NCBI GenBank assembly: GCA_019637695.1
Contig: JAHBVG010000071.1
Coordinates: 1-38,423, forward strand
Length of the DNA stretch: 38,423 bases
Direction: 5' to 3'
Origin: Caldilineaceae bacterium
Lineage (GTDB): Bacteria > Chloroflexota > Anaerolineae > Caldilineales > Caldilineaceae
Shown here: in pieces, positions 30,733 to 38,423 of the stretch
Numbering within the stretch: position 1 is the first letter of the stretch
How the letters are laid out: the number at the start of each line of letters is the position of its first letter
Program-made: the position numbers and the translations under genes
The notes under the pieces: generated by a model
Seen by the model: the letters and a program-made list of their open reading frames with translations, nothing else
What the model was told of the DNA's origin: nothing
Databases searched by the model: none

Positions 30733-32565
30733 TTAACCTCCAAACTGGGCAAGAATTGCCTCTGTTTCAACTTTCCACGAACGGCAGAACGACGCCACCG
30801 AGGTTGCGAAGAACTCATCTTCTAACAGATTGGCCTCTTGGGCAAGGCAGTTGTCGAACGCCGTCACGGCCTCGGCAAAGGACATGCGCGCCTCTGCCGC
30901 TGCATCCATGCGCTGTAATGTCTGCCCACGTTCGAGATAAGATAGCCCCAGGAATTGATACGCCTGCCCCAGGATACGATATTGAGCGGTGGTGCGCAGA
31001 TGGGCAATCGCGGCGTCTAACATGTCGATAGCCTGATTGTGGGTGGCCGCGGCATCCTCAAATTGATCGAGTGCGTACTCGGCCTCGGCCTGAAGTCGCA
31101 GCGCGCTGGCCGCCGCCATCTGCGCCACATCGGTCAAAATAGGATCGCTGGCCCGTTGCGCTAGCGTGATCCCCTTCGCATAGGCCGCAAACGCGGCCGC
31201 AAGATCAGGATGGGAAAGCCGCTGAGCTGGTTCATCCAACCGCTGCATCCGCTGAAAATAGACGCCGCCCAGCGCAATTTGGGCGCGAGCAAAGTTAGGA
31301 TCGAGTGAGATCGCCCGTTGCAACGCCGCTTCCGCTTGGTCGAACTGCCCCAAAAAGAGATGTTCGCGCCCAATGAAAAAATAGAGATATTCCTTGCCCT
31401 CGCCCACATCGCGCCAGCGGGGCAACGAACGCTCGGCCTGTTGGAAGATCGCCAATGCCTCGGCGTGGCGGCCCAGCAGATTCTGGCGGATGCCGATGAG
31501 CAGCCAGAAGAGCGCGTTGGCGCGCACGGTGACCCGTTCTTCCAGCGCGCCGGCGGAGAGCGTATCCGCAGGGTCGAAGTTGGCCGGGATGAGAATGGGA
31601 TCGCCGAATTGGTAGCGCCCGATTGTCAGGTTCGATTCGCTGCCCAGGCGGCGGGGGACGAAAAATTCGACGGTCAACTGTCGCGGCTCGCCCTCTGAAA
31701 GATGTCCATAGATGACGGCGTGGGCGTTGATATTCTGCGCCAATCCATCGGCAGCCAGGGATCGATCTTCGGCGGAGACGCCGCCGATCCGCCCCAGGGT
31801 ATGGCTCTTCTCGGTCCACGAGAGGCTGTCATGCCAAATGAGGACTTCGCGGTTGCCTTCGTATTGGGCGTTTTCGGCCTGCAACCCGTTGAAGATCCAA
31901 CGGCCCAGCAGATCGCCCAACTCGCTTTGACGTTGAGATCCATCGGCGCGGCGTTCGCCGATCTGCGCCACGGCCAGGTTAAAGACCCGATCCATCTGCG
32001 CCGGTCCTCGCTGCGACCAGATCCACGCGCCGAGCAAACCGAGGGTGATCAGCGAGACGATCCCCGCCAGGGCAATGCCGCGCAATTCCCACCAGCGCTG
32101 GCGAGCGTCGGGGATGCGCTCCGGGTGGAGTTCGGGCAGGGTACGCGTCCCTTGCGCGGCATCGATCACCCGGCGCAGTTGATCCTCGCGGCGGGCAGGG
32201 TCGGTCATCTCCACCCAGTGCAGCAACTTGATGCGCGCTGGCGGGTCGCACTCCTCCAACAGCAGCGGAATCAAGCGGCGCAGGCGCGCGCCGGGATCCT
32301 CATTCTGCACCAGCAGCGTCTCAAAGTTGTCCCAGCCCTCGGCCACATAGGCAGGCGTGAGGATGGCGAGGATATGGCGGCTCTCGGCGATGACCCGCTC
32401 GCTCTCCTCCAACACAGGCGCGCCAGGCTGGAAGCTCTCGGCGTCGATAGCGACGGTCAGCCCGGCCTCCTTGAGCCGGGGCAACAGCCACTCAAAGACC
32501 CATTCCGCATCGGCCTCGTTGTAGCTGATATAGACATCGTAGCGTGTGCGCGGTTGGTTGGGCAT
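30733..32565 (-). CDS. TIR domain - transmembrane - TPR protein
   Basis: 610-aa protein. The TIR domain spans residues 8-140: RYDVYISYNEADAEWVFEWL, then RHILAILTPAYVAEGWDNFE. The putative catalytic Glu82 is kept in WDNFE, so it may cleave NAD. One membrane helix lies at about 163-184 (GIALAGIVSLITLGLLGAWI). A middle region (about 190-320) holds a TolB-like segment (NAHAVIYGHLSEG). TPR-type helices run from about 330 to 600 (FDQAEAALQRAISLDPNFAR). Topology suggests TIR inside and TPR outside, or the reverse. The ATG at 32565 is chosen over a TTG at 32574 because AGGG lies 9 nt upstream. It begins 15 nt after msrQ and is coupled to the lipoprotein gene downstream. Confidence 0.9.
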   Translation of the reverse strand: MPNQPRTRYDVYISYNEADAEWVFEWLLPRLKEAGLTVAIDAESFQPGAPVLEESERVIAESRHILAILTPAYVAEGWDNFETLLVQNEDPGARLRRLIPLLLEECDPPARIKLLHWVEMTDPARREDQLRRVIDAAQGTRTLPELHPERIPDARQRWWELRGIALAGIVSLITLGLLGAWIWSQRGPAQMDRVFNLAVAQIGERRADGSQRQSELGDLLGRWIFNGLQAENAQYEGNREVLIWHDSLSWTEKSHTLGRIGGVSAEDRSLAADGLAQNINAHAVIYGHLSEGEPRQLTVEFFVPRRLGSESNLTIGRYQFGDPILIPANFDPADTLSAGALEERVTVRANALFWLLIGIRQNLLGRHAEALAIFQQAERSLPRWRDVGEGKEYLYFFIGREHLFLGQFDQAEAALQRAISLDPNFARAQIALGGVYFQRMQRLDEPAQRLSHPDLAAAFAAYAKGITLAQRASDPILTDVAQMAAASALRLQAEAEYALDQFEDAAATHNQAIDMLDAAIAHLRTTAQYRILGQAYQFLGLSYLERGQTLQRMDAAAEARMSFAEAVTAFDNCLAQEANLLEDEFFATSVASFCRSWKVETEAILAQFGG

Positions 32566-32580
32566 GGGTAGCAACCCTGA

Positions 32581-33261
32581 TCATTGGCCTTCCATTTTGG
32601 GCCGTGGGGATGGGAATCGGCCACCCGGCTTGTTTTGACCCAGGATGCGCACCCTCACATTGGCAGCCCATTGGCGCACGGCAGGGATGCGCAAGAGGAA
32701 AAGAATGGTTAAGACGCCTCCCCAGGCCAGTGGTTCACGAATGTCTGCCTTGACAACCCAGACGTAGTGGATGACAGCAAGAATACCGGCCAAATAGACC
32801 CAACGATGCAGGCTCTTCCAACGCTTGCCAAGACGACGCATCCATCCCTGGGTTGATGTAATCGCCAGCGGCAGCAGGATCAGCAAGGCGGCGAGACCCA
32901 CGAGCGCATAGCGTTTCTCAAAGATCGCCCCATACAACAAGGACCAATCAAAACCATAATCCAACCCGACGAAGATCAGGAAGTGCAGCGACGCGTAGAA
33001 GAAGGCATAGAGACCCAACCACTTACGCGCTGGGATCACTTGACGTAAGCCTAAGATCGAGCTGATCGGCGTGATCGCCAGGGAGAGGATCAACAATACC
33101 AGCGCCGGCTTGCCGGTGCGGAAGGTGATATCTTGGATGGGGTTGATGCTCAAGTTGCCCATCCACTGATCCCAGATTAACCAGGCCAATGGAAAGAGCG
33201 CGCCAATATGAGTGATCCAAAGTACAGTACGTTTGGTAAAGAAACGGGATGTGATCGTCAT
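32581..33261 (-). CDS. msrQ: MsrQ-like heme membrane subunit of the MsrPQ system
   Basis: 226-aa protein with about six membrane helices, of the ferric-reductase-like transmembrane family. MsrQ carries heme and passes electrons to MsrP for repair of methionine sulfoxide in exported proteins. Likely heme-ligand His residues are in FFYASLHFLIFVG, KRWKSLHRWVYLAG and AVIHYVWVVKAD. NPIQDITFRTGKPALVLLIL and RRLGKRWKSLHRWVYLAG are typical. The ATG at 33261 lies 10 nt after the msrP stop; the 36-codon upstream extension overlaps msrP and is rejected. No strong ribosome-binding site, so translation probably depends on msrP. The TIR-TPR gene follows after 15 nt. Confidence 0.92.
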   Translation of the reverse strand: MTITSRFFTKRTVLWITHIGALFPLAWLIWDQWMGNLSINPIQDITFRTGKPALVLLILSLAITPISSILGLRQVIPARKWLGLYAFFYASLHFLIFVGLDYGFDWSLLYGAIFEKRYALVGLAALLILLPLAITSTQGWMRRLGKRWKSLHRWVYLAGILAVIHYVWVVKADIREPLAWGGVLTILFLLRIPAVRQWAANVRVRILGQNKPGGRFPSPRPKMEGQ

Positions 33262-33271
33262 GAAGGATCGT

Positions 33272-34246
<975 letters not shown>

Positions 34247-34355
34247 GGTTCCCCCCTAACGACACAGAGATCGCTCAATACGAGCCAGCGGATGTGCAAC
34301 TGTACAGTGGTGTTCCTTACTATGCCTCAATTCCGGCTAGATTTCTGTGATGTGC

Positions 34356-34361
34356 TATACT
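34356..34361 (+). promoter_or_regulatory. Possible -10 box (TATACT) before the DUF2231 gene
   Basis: TATACT at 34356-34361, 38 nt before the ATG at 34399. No convincing -35 hexamer at the right distance, so weak support. Confidence 0.3.
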
Positions 34362-34398
34362 CCTTCCCGATCATTTTTCACCAGCGGAGGATAGACCG

Positions 34399-34920
34399 AT
34401 GGCCTTGTATCTACTGCATCCGGCGACTGTTCACTTCCCCATCGCTTTTTTGATAGCGGCCAGCCTTGCCGGTTTGGCCTACATCCACTGGCGGCCCATG
34501 GATCAACTGCGTATCATCACCTGGTGGGGGATGGCCGCGGGCTGGATCGCGTTGATCGCCGCCATCATCACGGGCTTGATTGCGCAAGGTCCGTTGCCGC
34601 CAGATGCGCCCTACCGCTCGGTCCTCAACTGGCACACCACAACCGGGCTGATCTTGGGCGTCCTCTATGGCGATGTCCTCTACCGGGGATGGCTCTACAA
34701 CTCGGGAAGAGGTAGACGCAAGTCAAGATCTAGAATCCCTGTGCAAAAGCAAAAGGATGCCAAAGCTGAAGTCAAGGACCAGGGTGAATTTCTGGCCGAA
34801 CCGCGGCAGAAGTGGCTGCTGACAGTGGAGTTGATCCTGGGCATTGCCATTGTCTTTATCAGCGGATGGCTGGGCGGTGAACTCGTCTATACGTGGGGCG
34901 TCAACGTGAACCAGCCCTGA
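34399..34920 (+). CDS. DUF2231-type membrane protein
   Basis: 173-aa protein with four hydrophobic segments (about 9-28, 42-62, 78-97, 138-160). The N-terminal LLHPATVHFPIAFLIAASLA with its conserved HPxxVHFPIA is the DUF2231 hallmark. His residues in HWRP and NWHTTTG might bind heme or metal, which is speculation. A charged, probably cytoplasmic loop (RGRRKSRSRIPVQKQKDAK) splits the third and fourth segments. The ATG at 34399 has GGAGG 8 nt upstream. It is divergent from msrP and convergent with the glycosyltransferase gene, 6 nt apart. Function unknown; a redox role is suggested only by the neighbour. Confidence 0.85.
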   Translation: MALYLLHPATVHFPIAFLIAASLAGLAYIHWRPMDQLRIITWWGMAAGWIALIAAIITGLIAQGPLPPDAPYRSVLNWHTTTGLILGVLYGDVLYRGWLYNSGRGRRKSRSRIPVQKQKDAKAEVKDQGEFLAEPRQKWLLTVELILGIAIVFISGWLGGELVYTWGVNVNQP

Positions 34921-34926
34921 CCTCAT

Positions 34927-36996
34927 TCATCGGACCATCACTTCGCCGCAGGATGCTGTCTGATCCGAAATCGCGCCATCGGCATCCTCAACAGCGACTA
35001 CAACAGGATAGCGTCGGTCGCCAGGCGTCGCCGGATTCAGATTAATGTCCACTTCATCGCGTACGATTCCACCAGACGCCCACGTGCTGGGCGGTGAAAG
35101 GCGGAACAATTCACCCTCGCGCGCTAATTTTTCACCCCACACCCCCTCTGATCCTATCAATCGAACCATACGTTGGAAATCTTTGGGCAAAGGTTGTGTT
35201 GCCTGCCACCAGAGCCGCACATGCACCCATCCGCTCGGAGGATGCATGATCTCATCTCTGGCCGCGACTTCCGGCGTCAGGATCTCACATGCAGCCAGGA
35301 TCAACCCTGGCGCAACTTCCACGTTCGGATAAAGAGCGGATGGCGAGAGCGGCGGCAGTTCTGCGTAGCGGGTGCGCAGGGCATAGCCGATCAAGCCGAT
35401 GCCGGTGGGCGATTGTTCCGTAATGATGGGATAGCGCGCGTCCAACCACGCCTTCAACAGTTGTTGATCGTCCACCCCTTCTAGATGACTTTGGATCAGC
35501 CAGAGTGTTTCCGCGCCACTTTTTTCGATCCCCTCTAAGGCGGGGATCATGGCATTGAGCGATTCTTGCGTGATCGGGCCAGCAAAGTTGTTATAGATGG
35601 GAAGCTGCTCAAAGCTGTAGTGCGGGCGTAGATACCAGGCCAATATGCCGTAGAGATAATCGGCGTGGATCACCCCCGCCGCCGGGATCGATTCACTCTG
35701 CTGTTGATAGGCGACGATGTACTCCGCTGCGCTGCGCCAATTTTCGCGGTAAAGGCGTGGCGTCCACAAGGATGGCAGGGCCAATATGAGCAGCGCCACT
35801 GCCAGACTGCCGCTACCCCACCCCAATCCCCGCCAGCGCTCCCCAAGTTGGACCGATCCACGGGCGGCGGCCCACAGGACCAGCGGCGCAAGGAAAAGAT
35901 AATAGCGATCCTCTTTGAGGACGTTGGCGTTCGTCGCCTGCATGATCCCGGCGATGACCAGCGGTGGGAGGGTCCACACCAAGAGAAGCAGACGTTCATC
36001 AACGGCGGAGGGTTGGCGCGCCGGCCACACAAAGCCGATCCCAACCAGGAGGGCAAAAAAGAGCATCGTCGCAACGATCAGCGGTTCGGGCCAATCCACT
36101 TGCCAGATGGTGAAGGTATGCAATTGTCGCCACAGATAGGGGAAAAAGCCGCCGAAAAGCTCTCCGCGCGGGCTTTGATCATTGTTGATCAACCAGGCGT
36201 TGCGCGCCAGCGGCAGAAAGAGCGCCGCCGTGATAGCAAGCGCCGTCACCCCTTCCACGAAAAGACGCAGCCGTAGCCGCCCATCTCGCCAGCAAAGGAT
36301 CAAGAGCGATAGCCCGATCCCCGGCAGGGCGAACGCGGCAAAGAGATAGCTGTAGAGGGCGTAGGTGAGGGCGGCGATCATACCCAGCCAGTGCGCGGTG
36401 TGTAATTCGTAATTCGTAATTCGTAATTCGTGTTGCGTGTTCGCACCTTCGCTCCCTCGCACCCTCGCACCCTCGCTCCCCCTTACCAGAAAGTAGATCC
36501 CCCAAATGATGGCCGTGGCCGCGGGTTGGAACATGCGCAATTCCTGGCTGTACCAGACTAAGGCGGGGCTGAGGGCAACGAGCAACCCGGCGAGCAAGGC
36601 TGTTCGCCGTCCGCTGAGGCGAGAGGCCAGCAGCAGCACCCCCAACACGGTGAGGATGCCGAAGAACGCGCCCAGCGCGCGCAGGGCAACTTCCTGTTGG
36701 GCAAGCCCAAAGAGATCAAGGAATCGCTGCCAGGAATGGAGGGTCAAATAGTAGGCCGGTGGATGCTTTTCTTCGACAAGGGCAAAGGTTTTTTCCCAGG
36801 TGTAGGCAATGCCAGCCCCGGCCCATTGCAGGCTCACCGCTTCATCGAACCAGAAACTGTGATAATCAAGCCGCCAAAATCGGGTCAAGGCGGCGATGGC
36901 GAGGATCAACCATTCCGGCAAGTAAGATCCCAGGCCAATCCTCAGTAGCGGAAGCTGTGTGGAGCGGGCAGATTGGGGTGCGGTTGGACTGCTCAT
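34927..36996 (-). CDS. GT39-like membrane glycosyltransferase (ArnT/PMT type)
   Basis: 689-aa integral membrane protein with about ten to twelve helices. The first external loop has LDYHSFWFDEAVSLQWAG with the Asp-Glu pair that is the catalytic signature of GT-C enzymes of the PMT/ArnT type. EEKHPPAYYLTLHSWQRFL and WYSQELRMF also fit. It transfers a sugar from a polyprenyl-phosphate donor to a protein or lipid outside the membrane. The C-terminal about 200 residues are a soluble domain. Residues about 171-199 (RVRGSEGA..., HELRITNYELHTA) are encoded by heptamer/octamer repeat DNA inserted in frame between membrane segments. The ATG at 36996 has no strong ribosome-binding site. Confidence 0.9.
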   Translation of the reverse strand: MSSPTAPQSARSTQLPLLRIGLGSYLPEWLILAIAALTRFWRLDYHSFWFDEAVSLQWAGAGIAYTWEKTFALVEEKHPPAYYLTLHSWQRFLDLFGLAQQEVALRALGAFFGILTVLGVLLLASRLSGRRTALLAGLLVALSPALVWYSQELRMFQPAATAIIWGIYFLVRGSEGARVRGSEGANTQHELRITNYELHTAHWLGMIAALTYALYSYLFAAFALPGIGLSLLILCWRDGRLRLRLFVEGVTALAITAALFLPLARNAWLINNDQSPRGELFGGFFPYLWRQLHTFTIWQVDWPEPLIVATMLFFALLVGIGFVWPARQPSAVDERLLLLVWTLPPLVIAGIMQATNANVLKEDRYYLFLAPLVLWAAARGSVQLGERWRGLGWGSGSLAVALLILALPSLWTPRLYRENWRSAAEYIVAYQQQSESIPAAGVIHADYLYGILAWYLRPHYSFEQLPIYNNFAGPITQESLNAMIPALEGIEKSGAETLWLIQSHLEGVDDQQLLKAWLDARYPIITEQSPTGIGLIGYALRTRYAELPPLSPSALYPNVEVAPGLILAACEILTPEVAARDEIMHPPSGWVHVRLWWQATQPLPKDFQRMVRLIGSEGVWGEKLAREGELFRLSPPSTWASGGIVRDEVDINLNPATPGDRRYPVVVAVEDADGAISDQTASCGEVMVR
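36399..36482. repeat. Heptamer repeat tract inside the glycosyltransferase gene
   Basis: Four tandem GTAATTC heptamers (about 36401-36430) are followed by CGTGTTGCGTGTTCG and octamer-like CGCACCCT/CGCTCCCT units. The 84-bp tract keeps the glycosyltransferase frame open and adds about 28 residues to a loop. It has the same style as the intergenic patches. Confidence 0.75.
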
Positions 36997-37137
36997 AGAG
37001 CAGATTGTAGTGGTTGCACGGCGTTTGGGTCAAAAGATTCCAATCGAGTAAAAAGCTCATGCCGTGTGGATCTTTGTGTTAAACTGAGTTTGTCAATGTG
37101 CGGCCTTTCCACGCGGTAGCCAAACTTTAACATCATC

Positions 37138-37207
37138 AGGACTTACGCAGTTCGGAGATCTGCCAGGTCTTCTGAAACCTGGCAGATCTCCGAACTGCGT
37201 AAGTCCT
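37138..37207. mobile_element. Perfect 31-bp-arm palindrome (MITE-like)
   Basis: Arms 37138-37168 and 37177-37207 are fully complementary over 31 bp with an 8-nt loop; the ends read AGGACTTACGCAG. Such ends resemble terminal repeats of insertion sequences seen in cyanobacteria and Chloroflexota (from memory). It lies 28 bp before the SDR gene start, so it may alter its expression or terminate upstream transcription. The rest of the 238-bp gap (36997-37234) shows no gene. Confidence 0.75.
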
Positions 37208-37234
37208 AATCATCATTCAATCGAAAGAGTCAAC

Positions 37235-38002
37235 ATGGGAATTCTTGATCGATTTTCACTGGCAGGTCGGACGGCGTTGGTAACAGGAGGCGCGCGCGGG
37301 ATTGGCCGATCCCTGGCCGAGGCATTGGCCGAAGCGGGCGCAAACGTGGCCGTTTTAGATGTGAACATTGCGTTGGCCGAAAGTACGGCTCAGGATATCC
37401 AAAAGCTTGGCGTTGATGTGTTGGCGTTGGCGCTGGATGTGACAGATGCAGCGCGGGTGAGCAAAGTGGTCGAGCAGGTCCACGCCCATTGGGGACGGCT
37501 CGACATTGCCATCAACAGCGCGGGGATCGCCCGCCGCAGCCCATCCGAGCAGATTGAGGAAGCCGAGTGGGACGCCATCCTCGATGTGAACCTGAAAGGG
37601 GTCTTCCTGTGCAGTCAGGCCGAAGGACGGGTGATGCTGGCGCAGGGCAGCGGCTCGATCATCAACGTGGCGTCAATGTCGGGCCAGATTGTGAATCGTC
37701 CGCAGCAGCACGCCCATTACAACGCCAGCAAAGCTGGCGTCGTCCAGGTGACGCGCACGTTGGCGGCAGAATGGGCATCCCGTGGGGTGCGCGTCAACAG
37801 CATCAGCCCCGGCCACACCAATACGCCGATGACCGCCCACGCCAGCGCCGTGGATCGGGCGACCTGGGTCTCGAATACCCCCATGGAACGGCTGGGCGAA
37901 CCCGCTGATCTGCAAGGCGCTGCCATCTATCTGGCCTCAGATGCGTCGTCCTATGTTACGGGTCACGATCTGGTTGTGGATGGCGGCTACACGCTCTGGT
38001 GA
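37235..38002 (+). CDS. Short-chain dehydrogenase/reductase
   Basis: 255-aa classical SDR. The cofactor motif is TGGARGIG (residues 17-24); D42 after strand 2 suggests NAD(H) preference. NSAG is at 94-97 and the catalytic Ser149-Tyr162-Lys166 in SMSGQ...HYNASKAG. The C-terminal RLGEPADLQGAAIYLASDAS and DLVVDGGYTLW are standard. It oxidises or reduces an alcohol/ketone, often a sugar or polyol in proteins of this kind (FSLAGRTALVTGGARGIG). The ATG at 37235 is preceded by AAAGAG at about 6 nt. It is followed by the epimerase gene at 38030, possibly an operon for sugar or sugar-acid metabolism. Confidence 0.93.
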   Translation: MGILDRFSLAGRTALVTGGARGIGRSLAEALAEAGANVAVLDVNIALAESTAQDIQKLGVDVLALALDVTDAARVSKVVEQVHAHWGRLDIAINSAGIARRSPSEQIEEAEWDAILDVNLKGVFLCSQAEGRVMLAQGSGSIINVASMSGQIVNRPQQHAHYNASKAGVVQVTRTLAAEWASRGVRVNSISPGHTNTPMTAHASAVDRATWVSNTPMERLGEPADLQGAAIYLASDASSYVTGHDLVVDGGYTLW

Positions 38003-38029
38003 TGCGCAAAGGGGTGATTGGCACTATCT

Positions 38030-38365
38030 ATGCCCATTCTCGTCACCGGCGGTCTTGGTTTTGTGGGGATCAACCTGGTTCGGTTTCTTGCGGATCAACC
38101 GGGGACAACCGTCGTCGTCGTCGATCTGACCGCTCCGGACGAGATGGCTTTGTCCTTTTTGTCGCCGGTCATAGATTCGCTGATCTTCGCCCCCCTTGAT
38201 ATTACGGATCGGCAGGGTGTGCGCGATCTGGCCGAGCGAGAGTCGATCAGCTATATTGTCCATGCGGCGGCGATTACGGCGACGGACGAACAAGAAGCCG
38301 CCAACCCCACCCGTGTGGCAGATGTGAACCTGGGCGGTACTGTCAATGTGCTGGAGCCGCCATAG
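38030..38365 (+). CDS. NAD-dependent epimerase/dehydratase, frameshifted and cut by window edge
   Basis: The N-terminus MPILVTGGLGFVGINLVRFL is the GxxGxxG of extended SDRs; LDITDRQGVRDL and YIVHAAAIT follow. This frame ends in TAG at 38363-38365 after VNLGGTVNVLEPP. The expected continuation (AAIAMPAVERLIHVSSSGVYV) is read from 38357 onward in another frame up to the right edge at 38423. One missing base near 38356-38357 (GAG|GCC to GAGCC) explains it: either a sequencing error or a genuine frameshift. A start at TTG 38018, with AAAGG about 5 nt upstream, is an alternative to ATG 38030. It is likely cotranscribed with the SDR gene, 27 nt upstream. Confidence 0.75.
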   Translation: MPILVTGGLGFVGINLVRFLADQPGTTVVVVDLTAPDEMALSFLSPVIDSLIFAPLDITDRQGVRDLAERESISYIVHAAAITATDEQEAANPTRVADVNLGGTVNVLEPP

Positions 38366-38423
38366 CCATGCCCGCCGTCGAGCGACTGATCCATGTGAGC
38401 AGCAGCGGCGTCTACGTTGTGAA

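Noticed and set aside
31702..32571. 289-codon plus-strand ORF opposite the TIR-TPR gene
   Set aside because: Shadow ORF; the minus strand has clear TIR and TPR patterns.

Overview
The window looks like chromosomal DNA of a member of the Chloroflexota (Anaerolineae/Caldilineae type). That placement is an inference from gene style: GC-rich genes, lipoproteins with Pro/Thr/Ala-rich linkers, an MsmK-less sugar ABC operon, caspase and TIR proteins, and short degenerate heptamer-type repeats in most intergenic gaps. I could not run a database search. No prophage, CRISPR array, canonical tRNA or rRNA gene was found.

Layout. 1-1123: 3' part of an exported repeat protein. 1212-8469 (minus): anmK, a very large M14 peptidase, a class-C-beta-lactamase-fold hydrolase and a tandem GNAT acetyltransferase, perhaps concerned with wall peptides; a palindromic MITE-like element sits behind the GNAT gene. 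8584-9570 (minus): ornithine cyclodeaminase/mu-crystallin family enzyme. 9718-12853 (minus): an RNA-quality-control locus with a consensus promoter, a tRNA-like noncoding RNA of the YrlA (bacterial Y RNA) type, an unknown 261-aa protein and the Ro60/Rsr protein. The divergent neighbour at 13042 is arfB (ribosome rescue). 13620-16984 (plus): sugar-binding lipoprotein and two permeases, closed by a strong terminator. 17053-19441 (minus): NAD-binding oxidoreductase, a DTG aspartic protease paired with a DUF5678-like protein, and a pRiA4b ORF-3 family protein. 19501-22298: UbiA prenyltransferase and methyltransferase, divergent from a type III polyketide synthase (a likely lipid/quinone cluster). 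22499-24534 (plus): Gfo/Idh/MocA oxidoreductase and sugar isomerase. 24796-25698: GIY-YIG-type domain fused to membrane segments and an SH3b domain. 25718-27964 (minus): YaeQ-like protein, DUF423 protein, M24 peptidase. 28097-34246 (minus): caspase-TIR, lipoprotein, TIR-TM-TPR, msrQ and msrP. 34399-34920: DUF2231 membrane protein. 34927-36996 (minus): GT39-type glycosyltransferase with repeat DNA inside its reading frame. 37235-38423 (plus): SDR dehydrogenase and a frameshifted, edge-truncated epimerase.

Two loci deserve most attention. The first is Y RNA / unknown protein / Ro60: the 124-nt RNA has a full tRNA acceptor stem, D arm and T arm, but a Y-RNA-like hairpin domain replaces the anticodon arm. 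The second is the chain msrP-msrQ-TIR/TPR-lipoprotein-caspase/TIR. The first TIR keeps the usual catalytic Glu position, while the TIR fused to the caspase has Ser there. This suggests a membrane-linked signalling or cell-suicide system in which one TIR is the enzyme and the other an adaptor.

A recurring background feature is small mobile or palindromic DNA: at least four palindromic or TIR-bearing elements (7361, 12948/15077, 26682, 37138) and about ten heptamer/octamer repeat patches, one of them in frame inside a coding gene.
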